A stretch of 12,342 nt of DNA from Candidatus Omnitrophota bacterium. Lineage in GTDB: Bacteria; Omnitrophota; Gorgyraeia; JACOVV01. Shown piece after piece: positions 6,152 through 11,114 of the stretch (positions are counted from its first letter, which is position 1; every line of letters starts with the position of its first letter). The notes under the pieces were generated by a model. That model did no database searches. It saw nothing but the letters and a program-made list of their open reading frames with translations, and was not told the DNA's origin. The translations under genes and the position numbers were made by a program. Where the stretch lies: assembly GCA_023248175.1 (NCBI GenBank), contig JAHFFC010000011.1, positions 1 through 12,342 of the forward strand. Direction: 5' to 3'.

Positions 6152-7474
6152 ATGACACAAATTGAAACTGCCAAAAAAGGAATTATCACACGAGAGATGT
6201 TGGTGGTTGCTCAGCGGGAAGAGGTTGAACCAGAATTGATCCGTCGAGAGGTCGCCGCGGGACGAATTGTCATTCCAGCCAACATCCACCATATTAAAAT
6301 TGGTTCTCTGGTACCGATGGGAATTGGGCGACCGATTTCGACAAAAATCAACGCCAATATCGGCAACTCGGTTTTGGCTTCTGGGATTAAAGAGGAATTG
6401 CAAAAACTGGAAGTCGCCGTCAAATACGGTGCCGACACAGCGATGGATTTGTCCACGGGAGGCAATTTAGATGAAATCCGGATGGCTATTATTAAGGAAA
6501 GTCCCATTCCAATCGGCACAGTTCCTATCTACCAGACCGTGAAAAATATAGATCCCGATAAAATGACCCTTGATGATCTGCTTTGGAATATCGAGAACCA
6601 GGCAAAACAGGGGGTTGATTATATGACAATTCACGCCGGCGTTTTATTGCAGCACTTGCCGTTGATTTCCAAGCGGCTCGCGGGAATTGTCAGCCGCGGC
6701 GGGTCACTGATTGCTCATTGGATGGTGAAGAATAGAAAAGAAAATCCTTTGTATCGGTATTATGATGATGTGCTGGCGATTTTGCGGGAGCACGATGTCA
6801 CGATTAGTCTGGGGGATAGCCTTCGTCCCGGCTGTTTAGCTGACGCTTCTGATGAAGCTCAGTTCGCTGAACTAAGAACGTTGGGGGAATTGACGATTCG
6901 AGCACGCGAAGCCGGAGTACAAGTGATGGTGGAGGGACCAGGACATATCCCGTTTAACCAGATTCAGATGAATATGGAACTGCAGAGCAAATATTGCCAT
7001 GGGGCTCCTTTCTATGTGTTGGGACCCTTAGTTACTGATGTCGCTCCGGGATACGATCACATTACTTCAGCGATTGGTGCGACCGCCGCAGCTTACTATG
7101 GCGCCAGTTTCCTCTGCTACGTCACTCCAAAAGAACACCTTGGGTTACCTAATACCGAAGATGTCAAACAAGGAGTCATCGCTTACAAAATCGCGGCGCA
7201 TGCGGGAGATGTAGCGCGCGGTTACAAAAATGCCCGCAAGTGGGATGATGAGCTTTCCAAAGCGCGGGCCGACTTGGATTGGGAGCAGCATTTCCATCTC
7301 GCGATGGACGAGGAGACTGCCAGAAAATACCGCAATGAAGATTTAGCCGTGAACGCCGAATTCTGTTCGATGTGCGGGCCCAAATTCTGCTCGATGCGGA
7401 TTTCCAAGAGCATCAAGGAATGGAATGTGTATGAGGAGATTAGCGAAGAGGAATTAACACAAATCCATAAGTAG
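6152..7474 (+). CDS. thiC: Phosphomethylpyrimidine synthase ThiC
   Basis: This 440-residue non-canonical radical SAM enzyme rearranges aminoimidazole ribotide (AIR) to HMP phosphate, the pyrimidine half of thiamine. The SAM cluster motif is at the C-terminus, C405-x2-C408-x4-C413 (CSMCGPKFC), as expected for ThiC. Other family marks are S-R-G-G-S near residue 179, S-L-G-D-S-L-R-P-G (225-233), E-G-P-G-H-I-P and Y-D-H-I-T. The length matches the short form lacking the extra N-terminal domain of proteobacterial proteins. AAGGAG at 6136-6141, 10 nt before the ATG, sets the start. No TPP riboswitch is recognisable in the 129 bp upstream, which is mostly element A3 plus a small AGTCC/GGACT hairpin at 6116-6130. 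TPP made from its product is the cofactor of the KorAB enzyme encoded nearby. Confidence 0.96.
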   Translation: MTQIETAKKGIITREMLVVAQREEVEPELIRREVAAGRIVIPANIHHIKIGSLVPMGIGRPISTKINANIGNSVLASGIKEELQKLEVAVKYGADTAMDLSTGGNLDEIRMAIIKESPIPIGTVPIYQTVKNIDPDKMTLDDLLWNIENQAKQGVDYMTIHAGVLLQHLPLISKRLAGIVSRGGSLIAHWMVKNRKENPLYRYYDDVLAILREHDVTISLGDSLRPGCLADASDEAQFAELRTLGELTIRAREAGVQVMVEGPGHIPFNQIQMNMELQSKYCHGAPFYVLGPLVTDVAPGYDHITSAIGATAAAYYGASFLCYVTPKEHLGLPNTEDVKQGVIAYKIAAHAGDVARGYKNARKWDDELSKARADLDWEQHFHLAMDEETARKYRNEDLAVNAEFCSMCGPKFCSMRISKSIKEWNVYEEISEEELTQIHK

Positions 7475-7501
7475 TAAGTGAGGGATGAACGACAATGTTT
7501 T

Positions 7502-7530
7502 TTGCTTTTTGCTGGAATGTGGGGTATAAT
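7502..7530 (+). promoter_or_regulatory. Promoter of the toxin-antitoxin operon
   Basis: TTGCTT (7502-7507) and a perfect TATAAT (7525-7530) are separated by exactly 17 bp. Transcription would start near 7537, about 36 nt before the antitoxin ATG. It sits in the 98-bp gap after thiC, so the pair can be expressed independently of thiC. Confidence 0.7.
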
Positions 7531-7551
7531 AGCTATAGGGATAGTGATAAT
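7526..7551. promoter_or_regulatory. Candidate operator (imperfect inverted repeat)
   Basis: The arms ATAATAGCTAT (7526-7536) and ATAGTGATAAT (7541-7551) match in inverse orientation at 8 of 11 positions around an AGGG spacer. The repeat overlaps the -10 box and the expected start site, where a RHH antitoxin would be expected to repress its own operon. The site is inferred from symmetry and position. Confidence 0.45.
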
Positions 7552-7572
7552 TAAGCATGGAGGGATGAATTG

Positions 7573-7806
7573 ATGAGGACCATACAGATGACTTTGGATG
7601 AAGATCTGGTAGTTGCAGTGGATCGGGTATCGCGACGTTTAGGGACCACAAGATCTGCGTTTGCACGCCAGGCGCTTCGGAATGCGTTGAGCTACCTTCG
7701 GATTCAAGAACTAGAGGTTAGGCATCGCCACGGCTATCGGAAAAAACCGGTGTGCCATGGGGAATTTAGTGATTGGGAGACCGAACAAAATTGGGGTGAC
7801 TCGTGA
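7573..7806 (+). CDS. Ribbon-helix-helix antitoxin (MazE/CopG-like)
   Basis: This small protein of 77 residues begins MRTIQMTLDEDLVVAVDRVS, a beta-strand followed by helix A, and continues L-G-T-T-R-S-A-F-A-R-Q-A-L. Together these form the strand-helix-helix DNA-binding fold of MetJ/CopG/Arc repressors. The C-terminal half, charged and aromatic (H-R-H-G-Y-R-K-K-P, S-D-W-E-T-E-Q-N-W), would be the toxin-binding tail. GGAGGG at 7559-7564 is 8 nt before this ATG, which makes it a better start than the TTG one codon upstream. Its TGA overlaps the toxin GTG by 4 bp. By analogy with the family it neutralises the toxin and, with it, represses the operon. Confidence 0.85.
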   Translation: MRTIQMTLDEDLVVAVDRVSRRLGTTRSAFARQALRNALSYLRIQELEVRHRHGYRKKPVCHGEFSDWETEQNWGDS

Positions 7807-8114
7807 GAAGAGGTGAAGTAAGATGGTATCAATTCTCACGTCCAGATAAGAAACGCCCTGTTGTGATCTTAACCAGAGATTCAGCGCTAGAATTTCTTGG
7901 AGAAGTGACAGTAGCTCCTATAACATCCGTGATACGGGATATCCCTTCTGAGGTTTTGTTAACCAAGTCAGACGGAATGCCAAAAGAGTGTGCAATCAAT
8001 CTCGATCATATCCAGACAGTTTCCAAGGAGAAAATGGGTCCTTTAGTCACAACACTAAGCCCATCAAGAATATTTGAGTTGCGTTCAGCTCTGATTTTTG
8101 CATTGGGCTTTTAG
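7803..8114 (+). CDS. mazF: MazF/PemK-family toxin (mRNA endoribonuclease)
   Basis: This 103-residue toxin starts at a GTG overlapping the antitoxin stop. M-R-R-G-E-V-R-W at the start, K-R-P-V-V-I-L (17-23) and V-A-P-I-T-S (38-43) are the conserved strands of the MazF fold. R18 and T41 occupy the places of the catalytic arginine and threonine. A-I-N-L-D-H-I-Q-T-V (64-73) and the C-terminal helix also match the family. MazF toxins cut single-stranded mRNA at short sequences, which blocks translation; the target sequence cannot be read from the protein. The frame is intact, so the pair looks functional. xseB follows 12 nt later. Confidence 0.88.
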   Translation: MRRGEVRWYQFSRPDKKRPVVILTRDSALEFLGEVTVAPITSVIRDIPSEVLLTKSDGMPKECAINLDHIQTVSKEKMGPLVTTLSPSRIFELRSALIFALGF

Positions 8115-8126
8115 GAAATAACTATT

Positions 8127-8378
8127 ATGAGCACCAAAGATAAAGAGATCAAATACGGCAAAGCGATGGAAGAACTCGAAGGGATCCTTAAGCGAATTGA
8201 AGAGGAGGAAGTGGACATTGATGATCTAACTCAGGAAGTCAAACGAGCGGCTGAACTCATTCAGCTCTGCAAGAAGAAGATCGAAAAGACCGAAATGGAA
8301 GTCAACCGGATCGTGCAGAGCTTTGAGGTGGAATTGCCAAAATCGGAAATGGAGTCAGAGGATCAAAAAGAGGAATAG
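8127..8378 (+). CDS. xseB: Exodeoxyribonuclease VII small subunit
   Basis: This 83-residue, highly charged helical protein has Y-G-K-A-M-E-E-L-E-G-I-L-K-R-I-E (10-25) and V-K-R-A-A-E-L-I-Q-L-C-K-K-K-I (38-52). This is the two-helix XseB pattern. XseB subunits bind the large subunit XseA to make exonuclease VII, which degrades single-stranded DNA to oligonucleotides. Length fits the family (about 70-90 residues). AGGAAA at the toxin stop lies about 8 nt before the ATG, so it may be read through from the toxin-antitoxin operon. xseA is not in the window. The acidic tail after about residue 65 is poorly conserved. Confidence 0.85.
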   Translation: MSTKDKEIKYGKAMEELEGILKRIEEEEVDIDDLTQEVKRAAELIQLCKKKIEKTEMEVNRIVQSFEVELPKSEMESEDQKEE

Positions 8379-8401
8379 AAGATAGTTTTTCTAGCCACTC
8401 T

Positions 8402-9010
8402 TTATGATGCCATTGTCAATGCCTCATAAACCCTGCCAACAATTTTAGCCGACGGCTTCAACGTCTTTGACCCTTCATCCCATCTGGCTGGGCAGACTTC
8501 GTTGGGATGAGTTACCAAGTAAGCATTTGCCCTCATCTTTCGGAGAAGTTCCTTCACGTTTCTTCCAACATCGTAGAAATTAATCTCGGAAGAGATTAGT
8601 TTTCCTTCGGGGTTGATAACAAAAGTTCCACGCAAAGCCAGTCCTGTTGCTTCATCGTAGACGCCGAAAAACCGAGAGACTTTTCCTGTGGGATCTGCCG
8701 CCATTGGGTAAGAGACCTTCTCGAGCAATTTTTCGGATTGTTGCCATGCCAGATGGGCAAATTTGGTATCGGTGCTAACAGAGACAACCTCACATCCCAA
8801 CTTCTGGAGGTTGGTGTATTCATTGGCCAAATCCTGCAATTCTGTTGGACAGACAAACGTAAAGTCAGCGGGGTAGAAAACCAATACAAACCATTTTTTG
8901 GCTGTTTTGACTTCTTGCAAACTGATTTTCCCAAAATCGTTTTTCAAAGGAAGATAAGTCTCCAATTCAAAATCTGGAACAAACTGACCTGTTTTTACGA
9001 TATCGGACAT
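8402..9010 (-). CDS. ahpC: Typical 2-Cys peroxiredoxin (AhpC/Prx1 type)
   Basis: This 202-residue thiol peroxidase reduces hydrogen peroxide and organic hydroperoxides in the cytoplasm. The peroxidatic cysteine is C54 in F-Y-P-A-D-F-T-F-V-C-P-T-E, the full active-site motif. The resolving cysteine is C173 in H-P-N-E-V-C-P-A. R127 in A-L-R-G-T-F-V-I matches the conserved arginine. The C-terminus has no obvious YF extension, so it should be relatively resistant to overoxidation, as in other bacterial AhpC. The start is set by AGGAG 8 nt upstream (AAGGAGAAATACT before the ATG). It is convergent with xseB, with only 23 bp between the stops and no recognisable terminator hairpin. The electron donor (AhpF, AhpD or thioredoxin) is not present here. 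Confidence 0.95.
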   Translation of the reverse strand: MSDIVKTGQFVPDFELETYLPLKNDFGKISLQEVKTAKKWFVLVFYPADFTFVCPTELQDLANEYTNLQKLGCEVVSVSTDTKFAHLAWQQSEKLLEKVSYPMAADPTGKVSRFFGVYDEATGLALRGTFVINPEGKLISSEINFYDVGRNVKELLRKMRANAYLVTHPNEVCPARWDEGSKTLKPSAKIVGRVYEALTMAS

Positions 9011-9267
9011 AGTATTTCTCCTTTTTAATTTAACTTTTTTTGTAACTATTCAGCCCATTGTCGTTCTGAGCAGGGTGCATCCCAGTTTTGTGGGGTTATT
9101 TTTGTGAAAACCAGCCAAAGCCAGGGAACTGTTTTCTTCACTTAACGCCGGCTCATCCCTTGCCCCATAATGACTATATCAGAGGTGAACAGTTACCTTT
9201 TTTCTAGTCTCGTCTCGCATCTATGAGGGGCACTATTATATCCCATCAAAAAGAAATAGGCAAGCGA
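9011..9267. other. Intergenic region between ahpC and the HisKA-like gene
   Basis: No open reading frame or RNA gene is recognised here. It holds the ahpC ribosome site, an AT-rich leader, and one copy of GTAACTATTCAG (9042-9053) that recurs at 9895-9906. A GTTTTGTGGGG...GTGAAAACCAG segment (about 9093-9124) has imperfect symmetry. No convincing promoter boxes for ahpC were found. Confidence 0.5.
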
Positions 9268-9816
9268 TTATTCTTTGGCGAGGGCCTGATCCTGGAGCCA
9301 CCGCAGTTCCTTGGCAATTCGGTCGCAATTCTTGACGATGGTTTTTAACGCTTCCACCAGCTCTGGATTTTCAGGTTCATAGCGGCGAATGAGTAATTGC
9401 GCCTGGGCGGATATAATGGTAAGGGGGTTGTTCACAATGTGAAGGACCAGTCGGAACAGCTCTACCGTTTTCTGATCTTCTGATGCCTCCTGTTCGTGCT
9501 TGCCATTGCCGCCGTTTCCGTTAGAGTATTTTCCCCCATTACCTGTATTCACTTTAGGAAAAGTGGTTGGGATAAGAGCAAGAAGTTGTCCAATGTGTTC
9601 TTCCAGTTGCTGAATGTGTCTTTCTGCAATCTCAAGGAAAACGGACTGTTCTAAGGCAATTTTTCCTGCTGCCCCTTGACGCAAAGAGACGATTCGCTCC
9701 TTCGCCGAAGCCAAATGAGATCGAAGGCGATGTTTGTACCAAAGGTCTAAATAAAGAACACCGGTTACTTCTCTTGATTGGGATGGATCATAAGTTCCGT
9801 CGTCAGGTTGTTGCAT
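9268..9816 (-). CDS. Orphan HisKA-like dimerisation domain protein, no ATPase domain
   Basis: This 182-residue protein has a helical N-terminal part (about 15-85, with coiled-coil-like heptads around residues 55-80). A low-complexity linker rich in N and G follows (90-106, NTGNGGKYSNGNGGNGK), then a C-terminal region resembling a histidine kinase DHp domain. The H-box is L-V-L-H126-I-V-N-N-P-L-T-I-I-S-A-Q-A-Q-L-L. The two helices (118-145 and 151-178) would form the hairpin. No N, G1 or G2 box follows, so there is no ATP-binding domain. The residue after His126 is Ile, not the Glu/Asp that kinases use. It may be a phosphotransfer or docking protein, or an inactive relative. ATG 9816 is preferred over a GTG 12 nt upstream because AGGTGGAGGT (9830-9821) lies just ahead of it. 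Confidence 0.7.
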   Translation of the reverse strand: MQQPDDGTYDPSQSREVTGVLYLDLWYKHRLRSHLASAKERIVSLRQGAAGKIALEQSVFLEIAERHIQQLEEHIGQLLALIPTTFPKVNTGNGGKYSNGNGGNGKHEQEASEDQKTVELFRLVLHIVNNPLTIISAQAQLLIRRYEPENPELVEALKTIVKNCDRIAKELRWLQDQALAKE

Positions 9817-9845
9817 AAACACCTCCACCTATTTTAGGTAACACA

Positions 9846-9875
9846 AGTATACATAATTTAAATCCAATTTGTCAA
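9846..9875 (-). promoter_or_regulatory. Near-consensus sigma70 promoter for the HisKA-like gene
   Basis: On the minus strand, a perfect TTGACA (9875-9870) and TATACT (9851-9846) are separated by 18 bp. Transcription would begin near 9839, about 22 nt before the ATG and right before the ribosome site. It is the strongest promoter in the window and suggests steady expression. Confidence 0.8.
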
Positions 9876-9894
9876 GTCTTTTTTAAATGCCTGA

Positions 9895-9906
9895 GTAACT
9901 ATTCAG
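9895..9906 (+). repeat. Direct repeat GTAACTATTCAG (second copy; first at 9042-9053)
   Basis: An identical 12-mer lies on the same strand at 9042-9053, so the two copies flank the HisKA-like gene and its promoter. Here it sits in an imperfect palindrome, CTGAGTAACTATTCAG (9891-9906). The flanks beyond the 12-mer differ, so it may be the end of another repeat family. Confidence 0.55.
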
Positions 9907-9925
9907 TTGTCAGGGGTCAGTTGTT

Positions 9926-9953
9926 ACTGACGACTGACGACTGACCACTGATG
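9926..9953. repeat. Degenerate heptamer tandem array (4 units)
   Basis: The units are ACTGACG, ACTGACG, ACTGACC and ACTGATG, followed by ACTAAAG. The first unit also pairs with upstream GTCAGT (9916-9921) to form a perfect 6-bp hairpin around TGTT. It has the same period and copy number as the array at 3698-3725 but a different sequence. It lies in the gap between the divergent HisKA-like and SDR genes. Confidence 0.75.
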
Positions 9954-9978
9954 ACTAAAGCATTACACCCGAAGTCCT

Positions 9979-10129
9979 CAGAAATTCCCCAACAACTGAA
10001 AATCTCTTACACCCCCCTTTAGAAAAGGGGGGTCAGGGGGGATTTGATTCTCTAAATCCTCTAAATCCCCCTTTTTCCCCCTTTTTCAAAGGGGGAGTTT
10101 TAAGGTTCAGGCAACTTGGGGAATTTCTG
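9979..10129. mobile_element. MITE-like element C with 14-bp inverted ends and 9-bp direct repeats
   Basis: This 151-bp non-coding element begins CAGAAATTCCCCAA (9979-9992) and ends TTGGGGAATTTCTG (10116-10129), a perfect 14-bp inverted repeat. It is bounded by identical 9-bp direct repeats CGAAGTCCT (9970-9978 and 10130-10138). The interior has strong hairpins, CCCCCCTTT/AAAGGGGGG (10012-10032) and CCCCCTTT/AAAGGGGG (10077-10095). Another pairing, GGGGGATTT with AAATCCCCC (10037-10045 and 10063-10071), lies between them. It has the form of a non-autonomous transposon. It fills much of the 377-bp gap between the HisKA-like and SDR genes. Confidence 0.9.
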
Positions 10130-10146
10130 CGAAGTCCTTCACGTCC

Positions 10147-10175
10147 TTGCCAAAAAGGGCTGATTAGAGTAAAGT
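10147..10175 (+). promoter_or_regulatory. Weak candidate promoter for the SDR gene
   Basis: TTGCCA (10147-10152) and TAAAGT (10170-10175) are separated by 17 bp, about 18 nt before the ATG. Both boxes are imperfect. The site lies just outside element C's right-hand direct repeat, in what should be original intergenic DNA. Confidence 0.35.
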
Positions 10176-10193
10176 TATCCTTAAAGTAAAATT

Positions 10194-10928
10194 ATGAAAC
10201 CTAAAGGAAAAGTGGCATTAGTAACCGGGAGTGCGGTTCGTTTAGGAAAAGCGATTGCGCTCGCTTTGGCTGATCAAGGAGCTCATATCATCCTTCAGTA
10301 CAGAACTTCCGAGAAAGAGGCTCGCGCTGTCGCGGCACAGATCAAAAGAAAGAAAGTTTATGCTCATCTCCTCCAGTGTGATTTATCAAACTCCCACCAG
10401 GTTGAACAATTGGCTCATCAGGCGCTGGCATTATTGGGGCGAGTGGATATTTTGGTGAATAATGCCGCGGAGTTCTTCCGTACACCCATCTCTTCTGTGA
10501 CGGAAGCAGAGTGGGACCGGTTCCTGGACGTCAATCTCAAAGCCCCATTTCTGTTATCCCGTTCGCTGGGACTGGAAATGGTGAAACGGCGAGAGGGCAA
10601 AATCATCAATATCGCTGATGTTTCCGCTTCTCGTCCTTGGGCCGACTTTATTCCCTACTCTGTTTCTAAAGCAGCCCTTGCAACGCTGACCCAAGGATTT
10701 GCCAAAGCTCTCGCTCCTGAAGTCCAAGTGAATGCCATTGCTCCCGGAACGATTCTTACGCCCGTCACCGGGTGGACTCACCAGCAACGCGAGCGAACTT
10801 TGCGGTTAATTCCTTTGAAGCGATTTGGCGCTCCAGACGACATCACCCGCGCCGTTCTTTTTCTCGTTGAGAATGACTATATTACAGGAGCCGTAATTCC
10901 AGTAGATGGGGGGAAATCAATTGCCTGA
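10194..10928 (+). CDS. Short-chain reductase of the pteridine reductase (PTR1/FolM) type
   Basis: This 244-residue Rossmann-fold NAD(P)H oxidoreductase has the cofactor motif T11-G-S-A-V-R16-L-G18, where the arginine gives the TGxxxRxG form of pteridine reductases and suggests NADPH. N89-N-A-A follows. The active site has Y155-x3-K159, but the classical serine is replaced by D142. D142 to Y155 is 13 residues and Y155 to K159 is 4, the same spacing as the Asp-Tyr-Lys set of Leishmania PTR1 (D181, Y194, K198, from memory). The N-A-I-A-P-G-T-I-L segment and the D-G-G near the end complete the family. It may reduce dihydropterins or dihydrofolate-like compounds, but ordinary SDR substrates are possible. 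The ribosome site is weak. The last bases overlap the purB promoter. Confidence 0.82.
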   Translation: MKPKGKVALVTGSAVRLGKAIALALADQGAHIILQYRTSEKEARAVAAQIKRKKVYAHLLQCDLSNSHQVEQLAHQALALLGRVDILVNNAAEFFRTPISSVTEAEWDRFLDVNLKAPFLLSRSLGLEMVKRREGKIINIADVSASRPWADFIPYSVSKAALATLTQGFAKALAPEVQVNAIAPGTILTPVTGWTHQQRERTLRLIPLKRFGAPDDITRAVLFLVENDYITGAVIPVDGGKSIA

Positions 10929-10949
10929 AAGCGGGTGTTATAGTATAAT
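10921..10949 (+). promoter_or_regulatory. Promoter for purB
   Basis: TTGCCT (10921-10926, in the last codons of the SDR gene) and a perfect TATAAT (10944-10949) have 17 bp between them. Transcription would start near 10956, giving a purB leader of about 160 nt that contains element D. Confidence 0.62.
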
Positions 10950-10994
10950 GAAATGGATTTCCCCGTGGTCTTGCCACTGGGTACCACATAAATC

Positions 10995-11085
10995 CCCTCT
11001 CCCCCAACTGGGGGAGGGGGTTAGGCCTGCCCTGAGCCCTTCGACTTCGCTCAGGGTAAACTCCGTCGAAGGGGTGAGGGGGAGA
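10995..11085. repeat. Palindromic repeat D in the purB leader, with a nested repeat
   Basis: It starts with a hairpin of about 11 bp built from CCCTCTCCCCC (10995-11005) and GGGGGAGGGGG (11010-11020), loop AACT. It ends in GGGGTGAGGGGGAGA, like a reversed relative of element B. In between lies a segment with CCCTGAGC/GCTCAGGG (11030-11037/11049-11056) and CCCTTCGAC/GTCGAAGGG (11037-11045/11065-11073), which overlap in a pseudoknot-like order. No flanking direct repeat was found. No U-run follows the first hairpin, so it does not look like an intrinsic terminator. Confidence 0.7.
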
Positions 11086-11114
11086 TGGCAGGTGAAACAA
11101 AGACAGGTGGTAGG

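Noticed and set aside
8379..8401. Bidirectional terminator between convergent xseB and ahpC
   Set aside because: There is a short T-run but no inverted repeat in the 23 bp.
9926..9953. CRISPR-like array
   Set aside because: Units are 7 bp and contiguous with no spacers, so this is a simple tandem repeat.
10995..11020. Intrinsic terminator after the SDR gene
   Set aside because: The hairpin is strong but is followed by TTAGGCC rather than a T-run, and it belongs to repeat D.
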